From: Apostichopus californicus
Taxonomy: Eukaryota > Echinodermata > Holothuroidea > Aspidochirotida > Stichopodidae
DNA length: 64,000 nt
Direction of reading: 5' to 3'
Assembly (NCBI GenBank): GCA_020650975.1
Contig: JAIPMN010000565.1
Location: 1 to 64,000 of the forward strand
The notes under the pieces were generated by a model, which was not told where the DNA came from, made no database searches, and saw only the letters and a list, made by a program, of their open reading frames with translations. The position numbers and the translations under genes were made by a program. This document shows positions 34,311 to 47,729 of the stretch, piece by piece. Numbering within the stretch: the first letter of the stretch is position 1; every line of letters starts with the position of its first letter.

Positions 34311-37300
34311 GACCTTTAAACATAATCACATTGGTAAAGGTATCGAAACCAATAACTTCAACCCAAGTACATTGTTTATTTCAACTACACAAAAGGTAAC
34401 CAGATGAAGTATAATACTTTAAATACATTTGCAAATACAGGATCCCTTGTTCATGTAGAAATGTAATGCGTGCCTTCGCGTACTTACGTTCTAATTATCT
34501 TTCCAAGTTATTTTGCCACAGAAAATTGGTTAATTTTGAAGTTTTCTTCTTTAAGCAAATTTCAAGACATTGGCCTGTATAACTGGAAGACTTTGAGTTG
34601 CTTTCCAAGTAACCACAAGAAATGTATGCATTCAATTGTTGTGAGTGCATAGAAATTGCAATAAGAAAGCAATCACGTTATGAAAAGTAAAACCTTATGT
34701 CCTCTGGAACATTTCCCTTGAACATTCATTTCAAACAAAATGCACCATTTTATAGAGATGTGTGATGAACTTAAAACTTGACACATAATTCAAGAATCTT
34801 TTGCACTGTAACGGCATTTCCAAAATAGTTACTACATCAGTCTGTCCGTGGTCTTAGTTTGGCCCTCCTCGGTGGTGTAACTCAAACTGTCACATTGAAA
34901 GCCACTCGGATGACAGATTAACATTCACAGAGAGATGAGGAAGGACATTTTGGTCTACCAATGAGGTCTGATTCCCTCAAAATTTTGTTGACCTAAAATA
35001 GATAAAATATGACTTTTTTGGGAGGTTTGATGAATTCTGAGATTTTGTGGTTCAACTGTTGAAAGGATTTCTCACTGTTGTCAGAGTTTATTACTAGTCA
35101 TAAATAAAGCCACTCATAGCCTCCCATGGTCATGGTACTACAACTAACTGTATGTTGCAAAAAACATGTTAAAGTTTCTTGAAATTATCCAAAAGTTGTA
35201 CTAGAAGTTCCAAGTTTGCTTTTTATCAACTAATAGCTTTCTGCTTGGTCCTTTCTGTTTAGAATAGACCTCTCCATGATGATTGTGGTATAGTCTTGGT
35301 TAAAAATTTGGCCCCTTGTTTGACCATATTGGTCGTTCTAGCATATTTTTGGATAATTGGGGGGTGGGACTTATTTCTATATATGAAGGGGGGGGGGGGT
35401 CATGACTGCAAATTTGAGAGAAGACTGATAGAGTGAATGTTATTGTATTATTATTTGTTACTCAAGGAACTATTATTTTGTCATATGTTCAGTTAATTCT
35501 CCATGTTGCTTTGGTTTAATTTAATTTAATTTTGATGGGTTTTTGCCACATGATACATCCAAACAGCACAGATAAATTTATTGCTGACCGTACAGTGTCC
35601 ACACAACATCTTTGTGCCCATAGCATATTACGTCATTACAATATACTACTGTACTTTTGCGTATTCTCTTACAGCCATCTGAGTGTGTGCAACTTCCGTT
35701 TAAGTTGTCGGATGTTTTCGAATTGAAAAGTTTGGAACGGATTTTGTGCTTTGTTCTTTGCAAACTTTAAAACCGGGTATCAATAGAAACATAAATATTA
35801 TGGGCCTTCAGCAACATACCACCATCTAAATACCTCAGAGTAATTTACTACAGAAACATTTCATCAATAAAAAGTATGAAGATTACCACATGGTTGATAA
35901 AATTTAAAGGGAGTGAAAATGTTGACATTATTTGAAGATAAAGCAGAAATTATAAACTACTCAGGGATAATTTGTGAATATGAATTAATAACATCTGAAA
36001 GTTATCTTTTGAATATTGTGTGTAATGATATATAGTTTGTTTGTTTTCTCATCTTATTTTGTTGTATTGTATAAATTCACACATTTTGGACTCTATTATA
36101 GCTGGTGACTTTGTGTAACCATTGTCCTCAATTTATCGCAAGATTTACTTAAATTACTCAAGAAGTGTTCTTCTACAAGGTCAATGAAATTCTCTTTTTT
36201 TATCCAACAAAAGGCACAATTAAGCTTTTCTGTGTAGCCCCTACTACTTAAAAACAATAATCACTTTCAGCTCAGATTATTTTATGCAAAGTAGGCTAGG
36301 CTAGGAATCACTGGTATATGACAGTGTGGTAGGTCTAAGTTTAAGTGTTGGTAATTTTTCAAGATTGTAAATGCCTGTTGCTTTGTTATGTTGCATCATC
36401 TAAACAAAGAACGAGATTAAATGTATTCAAGTTCCACTGATGAGTTTTTCTAATTTCTAAGATTTATAATTTCTCTCACATTGAATAGCTAAATCTTAAA
36501 GAGACTGAAGAGTAAACAGCAGTATCATCCAATGTAGCATTTTGGGTTCAACTTGGTTACCCCTCGCTTGGTTTATACCCAGAAAAAAAACGGCGATTTC
36601 TGGGTATCATGTGAGGTTGAACTCGTAATTTTATCAAAATTCAGTGAAAACTGCTTGCTCAGTTTATGTCGTCATGTTAACATGAGACCACAAAAGTTTT
36701 TCTCAAAACTATTAATCCCATAAATATTGGTATTCCAAAACCTAAAAGAGATCATGCTTTATAAAGTTTGATTGTTGAGGCTCAGTGACCACTTTAGCAT
36801 ATCTAAGAAATGCTATGTCACTAACTCTCTCTTTGTCATCCCTGTTACATTTCTGCTGAGTTTTAGGTGTTGCAATCACTTTAAAGTATGGATTACTTTT
36901 CATTAAGAAATTTGTAAAATTAGTATTTCCTTCATGTCCCCACTCAATCTTTGAAACATCCAGTTCATAACTTGATCAAATTTTATGAAAGGTTTGCTGC
37001 CAAAAAAAAAAAAAAAATTTTTTTTTTTTCCTCCAAAAAATGGGATTCTGTTACAACAAACATTAGTTTAAATTGCATATAAATATTTTGAAATTTCTTA
37101 AGTTGATTTGTGTCTACAGTATTGAATTTGATCAATGGTTGTCATGTTTTATATATCCTTGATTTGTTGTAATTTATAAAATTGGTATATTTAATAGGTA
37201 AAGTAGTTGCTAAAAGAGTTAAAACAAAATATGGTATATCTCCAGTGGATCTATTTAACAATATATTCCACTTGAATTCTCAATGATTTAGGAGTAATGT

Positions 37301-39102
37301 TTTAGAATTCAGTGCCCCATATTCTCCCCCTCTATCTAACCCTATGTTCCTCCCTCTCCTTCCTTCGCCCTCTGTTTGATTTGAGTTTCACCTGTCATAG
37401 ATATAACAAAACTTTCTTATTAGTAAATTAGGTTAAATTGGTTACACAGTTCAGGATAATAAAGAGCAAATAACTGTGTAATTTATCAAGTCGATCTGCA
37501 AGACCGGCTGTGTACAAATTCAGTCAATGGCTTCCATGTTGGATTGTGTTACAGCCAGATTGGTCATATCGAGAGCTCCGATTAGGTTTGTCTAATTCAT
37601 ACGCTACTCTCTGAATCTCTCTGCAAATTGCTTGTCAACCTTGTAGTTAACCACTTTGATTTCTTTTGACACTTGACATTAGGGAAGCTTTTAAGTCTTG
37701 ACTCGGAAGTTGTCAGACATGAGATGGAAGAAGGATTGCAAAGTATTTGTCGAGGTAATTTGTCTCGTCTTGGTTTCTGCCGGTGTGCGACTTAAAAAGA
37801 AAAGAAACCGATGAACATGTCGATGAGTTCTTTATTTACGGAAAAGAAGGAGGTCACAACATGGTTATAAAGTTGAGTAAGATTGAGGATTAAAAGAGAT
37901 AATCTGCTGTGCTGATTAAGTGTGACAACTGATGCTTGCAAATCCTAGATAAAGTCTGATCTCTTTCTGAAACCAAACGATGATAAATTAATCCTAGGCA
38001 TATATATCACTGTTTCATCCTCTAAGCCTTACCTACTTTGCATAAATGAGTCGAGGCTAATACTTATGCTTATTGTCAAACTTATTCCAGAAAGTTCAAA
38101 TATGAGCTATACTGGCACACATCGTGTTCAGAAGAAAATATTGCACAGGGCTCAAATGAAACAGTAATATTCAACTTGATTGAATCTAGTGGCCAAAAGA
38201 CTATGTTTGTGTAATGCTAGTTATATTTAAAAATGACTAGCATTTAACATATCAGGCAATCAGTTGCTCTAAATAGCTCAAATACAAAAATTTAGTAACT
38301 GCTTATGTTGTCAAACTGCAAATCACATTTCTGCTTCTATTGATGTACAGATGACATCCATATCTAATTCATTTCTAGAAATATTTAATATTTTTTTTGG
38401 ATGTGTGCTGTGAGGGACCTCATGTTACAGGAGTCACACGTTCACTGTCCATATAAAAAGTATAAAAAAAATATATAAAAATTAAATAAAGAAGGAAAAC
38501 TTCCAAGTGAACCAAAACTTAACATTACCATCTTTATAGATCTTGGTGCGAAATGTTTAGAGAGAAATCTTTGTTGTTTAACTTAATTGTGAATAAAAGT
38601 GTTTTAAAAAGAATTTTAAATATTGCATTTCCATCCAATTATCTTACAGTCAGTATTAACTCTTTTGTCGTTTTAAATTTAGGTGTTAAATAGCTTAGTA
38701 TCATGTACCAAGCAATGTGCAGATGATTGATAAATGAGCTACATTGTTGGTACAATTTATGGACTTGCAAAGTCTTATATGTTGGTATATATGACTAGGC
38801 TGGTATATATATTCTTTGAAACCTGAATGGTCACACATACATGTACAAAGGTCAGTATGTATTTTACTGCCATGCAACCTCAAAGCCATTGCCCTATCTA
38901 TGAGAAACTTTATTGTCATATATAACATTCAGAATAGTATTGAGTGGTCAGAAACCCTAGCGAAGTACTTATGGAAATTTTATGCAATCTGTAGCCAGAT
39001 AGTGTTGGGAGGCAATCATGATATTTTATTGTGTACTGGTTGCCTCAAATTTAGGTGCAGATAATTAGTACAAGAACGTTGCTCTTAGGGTTATGAATTC
39101 TT

Positions 39103-39240
39103 CCTTGAAGAGGGCAGCAAAGTAATAAAGGGCAGTCAGAGTAGAAGAGTACAGTTGTATAATAGGTATTATAGAGGGCAGTAGAATATAGAGGGCAGTA
39201 GAATATAGAGGGCAGTAGAATATAGAGGGCAGCAAAGTAG
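39103..39240 (+). repeat. 17-bp minisatellite
   Basis: Three to four near-perfect copies of GTAGAATATAGAGGGCA at about 39170-39235, preceded by degenerate AGGGCAGCAAAGTA-type units from 39103. The last unit reverts to GGGCAGCAAAGTAG, matching the first. Confidence 0.85.
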
Positions 39241-42200
39241 TTCAGGAACTTACAGTGAATGTCAAATGTTTAGTAATTATTTGTAGGTTGAGTTGATTAT
39301 AGCCATAAAGTAATTGAGAATGACAAATAAGATAAGTCTTTGTGGATTCTTACATACATTATTCTGCCCAAAAATGCAATTGACCCAAAAACCTAGTCTA
39401 AGACTCACCAGTAATTAAAGTGTCCATGATCCATTCAAATAAAGGTAACTGTGCAAATTAGGTGGTGACAGAGCAGAGTCTTCCATGGACAAGGTTGTTA
39501 CCTATTTCATGTAACTAGGGAAGTGGAATTTCGTTTCCAAACATCTTTCTTCACTATAGCTTTATTGTATTGGCTGTTACAGATGGTTGGGGTATATGTG
39601 ACAATAGGTATTTCATGTAAGTATCTGGAGACACAGGTATGGAAGTAAGCAACATATGCCTGCCTATTAATTGTCTGAACAATTGGGCTTTGATGTAATC
39701 TATTAATGTTCTTCCAAGCTTATCATGCATGGATATCAAATAAAAAATGATGTGTCATGTTAATATTTCATGCTAATATCTGGATTCACTTATAAACTGT
39801 TAAACAACTTTAAGAATTGCCTCTTATATTAGAAGCCTTCTGATTGATGGACTCAATACTGGTATAGATTATATATGTGTGTAGTTAAAATTCATGAATG
39901 TGATAGTCGTATAGTATTAACATATATAGTCTATTACAATGTGTGTGATACATAGTTTATATATCATTAGTTCATATTTTTATATACTGTATCTTTAGAC
40001 GATATCGACATCGTCAAAGTATGTTTTCCGAGGTCTCACGAAAAATCTAATTGCAAAAAAGAAGGAGACTTTTGGATTAGTTTTATGTCGATCAGCAACA
40101 AACAGAATACCATGTAGGTTAATTAGTAACTGCTATCATTGTTCTGTCTGTCTCTCGGTACGTCACAGAATACTGTGGTGGAGATGCACGAATACGTAAT
40201 TAGTTAATTGAGTAATTGGGCAGACAGGAAAGCAGATACTACTGTGCGAAGTAAAAGGAAAACAGGTGTGATCGGTGTTTTTTACGATTTCTGAACAAAT
40301 TAACTCCCATGACATATGCTGTTTTATCAGGAATAGTTCAATGGTCAGATCAGTTTGTAGGATATGTTGTGTTACAGCTAATATCATTAGAGAACGGCTA
40401 CATTTAGTATAGCGATATATGCACTGGGACAGGCATATATGCTATGGTAGGGAATGGTACGGGTGTGGTTTGAAATATCACATTAATGAACGCACATGTA
40501 TCACGTGAGTGTAATAAAGGGTGAGTTCACTAAGACGATCCTCCTGTCCCTCTCCCAAGGTCTGTTCCATTTTCCAGACCGGTGACTGTATGGAATGGTT
40601 GGAAAAGGGTTGAAAACATTGGTGCCCTTCTGACATTTACTTTGAAGTGATATGCAGGTCTCTACATTTTCTCTGTGAACTTAACACAGTTTTCAAACTT
40701 AAGCCATATCAGGTGGTAAATTTGAGTGACGCATGAAGTATTGCGGTGGATTTTGAATCGATGGCAGTTGACCAGAATTTTGATAAATATTTACTTTAAT
40801 GGAACAAAAAGTAAAGTGAGGGGTGTGACCTAAAAAATGGAGTCATGTCAGGTCATTGAAAGTATCCCCACCCAATGAGTTATGAAGTGTTGAATTTAAT
40901 GGTAATATCAGTAGTTTAACCCAAAAATTTGGAATTAACATCCAACTCTGATACGGTAGCAGTTGTGACTTGACCTGGATTATCGAAAGTGCAAAGACAT
41001 GATTGGCTGGAATGGGATTCTAGCCTGTGACCTCATGATTAAGATTCTAACCTGTGACCTCAGGTTAAATAATCTATTGACTGATGGTTGGATATTTCAA
41101 TTGGTAGTTCACCAGGTTTTGTAATTATGAGGTAAAGATAATTACCATCATTTCTTTCCTCATTCAAAACGGAGTTATATCTTTCTGTTACATCCTTTCA
41201 TGTGCCTCATGCACCTGTCTACACACAACTGCCGTACTCCCTTATTCTGTTATCATTCTTGGAAGTTGAACGTTTAGTCAAACATTATCTACTGTACTAT
41301 ATATATCTACATCCCATCCCATTTCTTTCCAATATGTACATTTTCAAGTCCTGCGGAAGCAAATTAAAATATTTCATTAGGCGATACAAAAAATATTTGA
41401 TCTGAATGCAGGACTGAAATGCAGTGACTAAAGCAAGCTAATCTAGTTTCTGTGTTATGCATATTATTTTCCCCTTCTTCTTTTTTGGTGCTTGTTTACA
41501 TTGTTCTTTCTTACTTGAGTTTTAATACTTCTGTTTAACTTGTTTTTAAGTCCTTTTTTTTGTAATAGATGTATGATGGCAGCACATAATTACACTTACC
41601 GAATGAGAAAGGCAAAATTATAAAGTGGTTTCTTGAATATTAAGTATCATAAAGATTGGGTTTTAAGAAGCAGAATTGTATCATCTTGTTTTAGCCAAGC
41701 TTAACATATATCTTTATGTTGGCAGTAAAGAATGGTTTTCCTTGATCGTTTTACAACCAGTTGTTTCGGAATTTTAAATTTTACAGCCATGAGTACTAAG
41801 ATGGCAAATTGATTAAATTGATTCCTTGTAATAGAGGGCGCTCTATATACACAGTTGCCACATGTTATTATGATGATGATAAATGACCATTATGCATGAT
41901 CCAATTCAAGTATTTTTGGCATTAATTCTAAACAATGTTAAAATTCTCCTGAGGAGAGGCCATCATTTAGAAAATCTTAGCTATAAATGTCATTTTCTTT
42001 GTTACATCGTTGCTTAATTAATAGCCAATTGGTTTAGGGCTAATGTAACTTTATGTTAAACCTATTTATTTGTTTAGTTTAGTTTTAGTTTCGAATAATT
42101 AATCTATGACAGTTGCAATTAATTCAGATATGTCCAGTTCATCGTGTAAGTGATAGAGGACAAGATATTGAGCAAATATATATAGATTTTTTTGTACATA

Positions 42201-44315
42201 AAAATACACGACAGTTTTCATTTCATTTCTGGTTTTTCTTTCAACTTATTTGATGGAGGATGATTTCAAGAAAATTTCAGGTCTATAAGTTACAGCTGCA
42301 TTTACATCCAATTTCTACGAGTGCAGATTGCATTCCCATACCACTTTTGTTTGAGATAGATAAAACTTCCCAAATGCACCTTTTTTGTATTCGGTTCTCA
42401 AGTTTACTTAGCCAACTCAGTATTACTCAAGAATGCAACTTTTACTTTTTTTAACAAAAATATGGTTAATGATGAATTTTATTTTAGATGAAAATTGATA
42501 AGTCACAGTGGTTTGGCCCCTGCCCACCTCCCATATTGTCAACCAGTGGAAATGGTTCAGTTGGGTTTTCATTTACTCTCACCCCCCCCCCCCCCCACTT
42601 CAACCTTACATGATTTAATCAAGATTATGTATTAGCATAACCTTGCATTCAGAGCTAACATATAGGCTTAGTTTATTGTCTAAGTATGCCTCATAATTCA
42701 CCATTTGACTTTTAAACTTTCATTGTTATCAGGGGGAGGAGGAACCCAGACCTGCTACAGAGGGATGGGCTCAAATATCCCTGAGGCTTATTCCCTCCTT
42801 TAAATAATCCTTGAATTGCCTCTGCCAGCTCCATAGAGGTTTGGTGGCCCGACCCAAGTAGGTTAGCGGAAAATTTTGAGAAATTCTTTCTTTTTCTTGA
42901 AAGCCAAAATAAATAGAAAGCTTAACTTTATATATTATTCAAAATGTTCTCTTTCTCCTGGCATTTGTATATCACTAAAAGTCTTTTCAAAGCCATCCTT
43001 GAATTAATTCACTGTGTTATCCATATTTTTACCTGTATTTGCCTCAATTTTTAAGGCTATCCATTCCATTGAAGAGAAGAAATATTAGAAGATATTTTAG
43101 GGTTGGGGCTACATGTAAGGTAAAGGAGACTGAAAGTGTTCTATTTTTACTCCTCCCATCCACCCCCCCCCCTACCTCAATCCATACATACACAACACCA
43201 CTGATTTGACTATCAGCATGCGGTATATATTGAAATTCATTATGATTACATACTTCTGTTACTGCCACATTGGTATGTATGCTTACATTCCATTATGGAA
43301 AACTACATACTCAAACGTTTGCATATTGTCAAAGACTAAAAGTCATATAGAAAAACAAAAGGGATATGATTTCTTTTACATCAAATGACAGTTATAAAGT
43401 AGTATGATATTATGCTCAGATTTTTGTTTTAAAAAAAAATCTCATCTCAAGGGTGTATATCTATGCCACTACTTCAGAATAAATCCCAAAAAATGTTTTC
43501 GATTCTCTAATTTATTATCAAATCACACTTTCTATTCACACCCCATTGGTCTCTGAAGATTTCTAATAAATCCATTTCACACTGGTTGTTCCCAACGACG
43601 TTCCTTGTTTTGCGGTTGCTGAGAGCTCATTCAACACTTGGATATATATGAGAAAATTGTATCGCTTAACGCCGTATCGGCAGTCGTTGGATATACGTAC
43701 CACTTGCACATATGGATGCGAAGAAAGAGATATTAATAACATCATCATGATCAGAGGCTTGCGCCTAGCATTAGCAGGGAAGGTGAATCGACCAGTTAGT
43801 TCACCCAAAGCCCTTTTGCACAAGCTGTGCGCTTGGCTGACTTTAATTCTGCAATACCGGTGCAAGGACATTTCTATAAATAAGTGTTACAGGTTAAGAA
43901 CAATATGAAAACTGCTGTAACAGACTAGTAGAGGTCTCGGGAAAGCTTATGCACTTTTCCAAATGGCCTTTTCGTACATGCATATTAAAAACTCAAACAC
44001 ACTTAAAAGTACTGAATATAAAAAAACAAGGTTTGAATGTGGTTTAAAGTTAGATTTGAAATAGCATGTGGATGAGGCTGATCATAATATAAAATATTCA
44101 TAAGATTAATTACCAACTTTGGGGGTGAAGGGTTTTGTTGTGATAAACTAGGAAACCATTTCTTTAGGCATTTATTTACTCTGTCATATTTATGGAGGCA
44201 TGCAGCGATGCTGAAATAATAATATCTCTGGGAAATGTTCAAAGCTTCACTGAATATGACTGCATCTTATAGACCGTGAAGTTGCTATAGTAACTAGCAT
44301 TTCAATAATATTACA

Positions 44316-44706
44316 TTTTATACAACACCTAATTATATTCCGGCCATTTGATTGGTCAATTGCTTGTCGATTGCATGCAAAATCCGCTCTATTGCACTCT
44401 ATGAAATAGAACCATGCGTTATACTTTTTTGATAGCACTTTTTTCAATGGTAAGAGAGCAGAGAAACCTGTCTGTTCAAAACAATCTGTTGCATGAGTGC
44501 ATTTTACATCCAATTATATCCAAATTTGAAGGTGTTGTATAAAACAAATAATGAATGGTTTTTATTCGTGCAATAGTGCAAATATTTCATTCGTTGAAAG
44601 ATGTAATTTGTACATTCAACTCGGCTGCGCCTCGTTGAATGGAACATTCCATCTTTCAACTCATGAAATATTTGCACCATTGCACTCATAACCATTCATT
44701 ATTTGT
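44316..44706. repeat. Composite palindromic MITE-like structure
   Basis: The inner palindrome has arms 44544-44620 and 44634-44706 (about 75 bp, starting ACAAATAATGAATGGTT, ending CATTCAAC) around a 13-nt loop TCGGCTGCGCCTC. Just outside on the left, 44316-44330 (TTTTATACAACACCT) is the exact inverse of 44531-44545. A target-like TATATA-rich sequence flanks the right side. No coding capacity. Such fold-back structures are typical of non-autonomous DNA transposons. Confidence 0.75.
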
Positions 44707-45060
44707 ATATTAACATACTAGGGGATCTCCTTTAGCCAATCATTCACTCATTAATTTGGTTTGCTTAAACATGCACTATTTCAGTGGTAATGTCACCCTG
44801 ACCTCACCCCCTTTTTAAAGAATTGTGGATCCACTACTGCATATGAAATGTTTGATTTATTAGGTTAACACTTTTGCCAATCTTAATTTCCACTGGGACA
44901 CAGCTGCATGCATCCTAATTTATATATATCCAAGTAGAGTACATTACGCATACAAATTACCCTATGTGACGTACTGTGCTTTTATCCATGCACTAAGTTT
45001 CTACTCAAGTTTGCGCAGTAACAAACAAGTTTCAATATGTTGTGAGTTACCTGTTATGGT

Positions 45061-45104
45061 AGGGGGACAGGGGGGAGAAGGGGGAAAGGGGAGGGGGAGC
45101 GGGG
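45061..45104 (+). other. G-quadruplex-forming G-rich tract
   Basis: Six G-runs of 4-6 bases separated by loops of 1-4 bases (GGGGG ACA GGGGGG AGAA GGGGG AAA GGGG A GGGGG AGC GGGG). This satisfies the usual G4 motif on the + strand. No gene nearby explains it. Confidence 0.7.
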
Positions 45105-47572
45105 AAAATATGTCCAAGCCAAGAAGTCAACTATTTAAGGCCACAAAGAAAATGAAACACTAACAGATTGGATATACTTGCTTTATTACATTCTAATTGA
45201 GCATTAAACATTTTTATAGGTTTGGCAACAGCAAAAAAGCATTTCAAATATATCCTTTGAGTCTTTACCAGTTGAAGTGTAGCAGCTGTTTTCGACACAG
45301 ATGGTTAAACGTGAGTCATTGAGAACGCAAGAAAACATCAAGTCTCAACCAAAGATGGAAGCCATCCATAACTCCCAATGTTACATTGTAAAATGGAGAA
45401 TCAAATTTTAAAGCAGTTTATTGAATCTTTGTAGCTGAAAAAATATCTGTCAAGTTAGTTCAGCGCATGATTACTTAAGAAATACATTGTTTAGTCCGCA
45501 AACTTTATAATGAGTAAATTAATTAAGGATTGCATTCTGTGTGTTTCTACACTTGTCCGCCCACAGTGTTGTGAAAACAACCATGAACTAAGCATATTTT
45601 AGCTCAAACAACTGCACATTTTTACAAGAAGAAAATTGTTTGTCTAATTGGTGAACTTTTCAGGTTAATGACTAAAGAGAAACTTAAATTAGGCCAAAAA
45701 TTGCCAGGGTGGTTGGAAACACGAGAAATCATCTCAGATTACATACTGCTTGAATGAAATTTTGTTAAGTTTTGAGTGTATGTACCAAGATTGTGTTTGT
45801 AAGGTCATCAGTGTTGTGCCCGAGCATGCTTAAAACCGCTATAAGTATTAAAACTTACATTCCTGGTAGTTATCACTCTCTGGACGTTCAATTGTGTTGT
45901 TCATTAGTGAGCATGTATGTCTCATGTGGTAACATATTTCAAGCGTATAGTAGTTGGCGCATGAGTGACCATCATTGAAGTAGAGTATCTGAGTTAAATT
46001 CTTTTGGTTTATATCAACACTAAATAGGAAAGCTGTTTATTCATTGAGGCACTGCACAGGATATCAAAGGTGTGTGTGTGAGGGTGGGGGATTCCAAAAT
46101 CCCCCCGTCAGAATTTGGTTTGGGCATGATGAACCTTTATGGGCATGCTGTAGGTGGATGAAACCAATTTTTCAAAAGAGGGATGTGGCTGTAGGGGGTT
46201 GTAGGGTTGCTACCCTTGTAGGAGGGTTAGGGGTTCTCCCTCCAAACAATGTCAAAGTTTAGACATTTAAATGGTGCATAACCAGGTATATTTAGACTAA
46301 ATCAGGTCTAGTGTTAGGTTTAAATGCGATGTTGTGCTAATAAATAGTTTTGAATATTGACAAAATCTACCGACTGAATGTTGACTGGCGCTGGAGGTGG
46401 GGAAGGGGACAGATTGACCACCCAGCCCCACCGTATTAGTGCTAATCAAAATTATACGTTATTCCATTTCTAATGATGCAAATACATCATTAAATATGGT
46501 ATGAAATAGTTGCAGACATCATGTTCAGATTTTTGTCCCTTTCAGTAACATCTTTATTATTCTCTTGTTTCGAATTGTTTAAGTCTCTTTCACCTTGACC
46601 ATGAGAGGCACATTTTAACTCAAAGGGGAAATTAATTAGAAATATTAAATAGTTTCAGGATATGATAATCAAACAGACAGAAAATTCAAGTGACAATGGC
46701 TTCTTTTCAGTTCTTTGTCATCACTTATCATGACACCATTTTTACTGCCATCAACTCAACTTGACAGCATGATGATCACGATTTACTTTGGCAAAAATCA
46801 ACAAAAAGCACAATTTGCAAAATATCAGATATTTTGACTTAAATATCTTTTAGTCTGTGATCATATAAATTGTTTTCAATTTTTATCATTAAATGTGTGA
46901 GAAATTCCTACAAGTAGAGTCATGCAAGTGTAGACTTAATTAATAATCTTAAAGACTGCCACCAATATTTCTTAAGGTGTGAAAGTATCACCAGAGACCA
47001 AAAATAGGAATGTATAGCAGTCTATAAGGGTAACTTTCAGCCCAGAAAGTTGTAATCACTGACAACTGCATAAAATTTGTAATCACTGATCCATGTTTGA
47101 AATACCACAGCCGTCTTTTAATACATCGGTTAATGTATACTTTGTCTGCAAAATGAATTCTTAAAAACAGTGTCAACGAGAGATACAAACCATAGGCTGT
47201 ACAGGAAATCTCAAAATTCACTTACACGAACGAGGGGTTGTGAAGATTGTTGGTAGGGGGCGAGGAAGGGGGCAGATGGAGGGTTGATTGAGAGGTCATT
47301 ACAAAGGACATAGCATGTGTATGGAATTTGCAAAATATGTTGAGACAGGAAGAATTACCATACAATTATGATTCCATATTTGTTGCAAAAAAGAGAAATG
47401 ACACTTCATCCCTTTTTCAGTACATGCTACTATGATTAAACATGCATTTCTCATACTATCTGCAATCAGTTTCACCATCACTCTCTGGTCAATGCAGACC
47501 TTTGCTTACAGACGAGTTCATCTAATCTTTGGACACCGAAATATAACTTGAAATTTCTGCAAAATAAAACTC

Positions 47573-47578
47573 TTTATT
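47573..47578 (-). terminator. Poly(A) signal of the secreted acidic-protein gene
   Basis: AATAAA on the minus strand, about 110 bases after the TAA stop at 47687. TTTTATTTTG-rich sequence follows, as expected at a cleavage site. Confidence 0.65.
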
Positions 47579-47686
47579 AAGTGGTAAGTCCAGTTTTTGA
47601 TGGCCTCTTGAAGAACTGGTACAGCTACGTAGAGTTTTCAATTTTCATTGCTCCTTTTCTTAAGTTTGTCTAATTAATTTTCTTTT

Positions 47687-47729
47687 TTAAATTTCTTCCT
47701 TCAAAGTCACATCCTTCACCACAGTTTGC
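47687..47729 (-). CDS. Secreted acidic protein, exon 3 (terminal)
   Basis: Thirteen codons (QTVVKDVTLKEEI) plus TAA. The acceptor TTTCTCTCTCCTTTAG|GC has a strong pyrimidine tract, and a poly(A) signal follows about 110 bases on. Support is the site strength and the phase match; the sequence is too short for coding statistics. Confidence 0.5.

Larger units (their letters stand above)
32300..47560. other. Intergenic region without recognised genes
   Basis: Between the 3' ends of FBXO45 (+) and the acidic secreted-protein gene (-). It contains a family R fragment (32408), a palindrome (33609), degenerate and simple tandem repeats (33475, 33760, 39103), a palindromic MITE-like structure (44316-44706), a G-rich tract (45061) and homopolymer runs (poly-G 35388, A/T hairpin 37002, poly-C 42581). 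The open frames at 33052-33445, 43563-43908 and 46044-46262 show no recognisable similarity. I see nothing in 34320-39100, 39240-44310 or 45110-47560. Confidence 0.6.

Noticed and set aside
37002-37029. A-run/T-run hairpin as a terminator
   Set aside because: Homopolymer slippage product in intergenic DNA with no gene ending there.
39103-39240. Possible CRISPR-like array
   Set aside because: Direct tandem 17-bp units without spacers in animal DNA; a minisatellite.
43563-43908. Overlapping frames on both strands
   Set aside because: No recognisable similarity or gene context.
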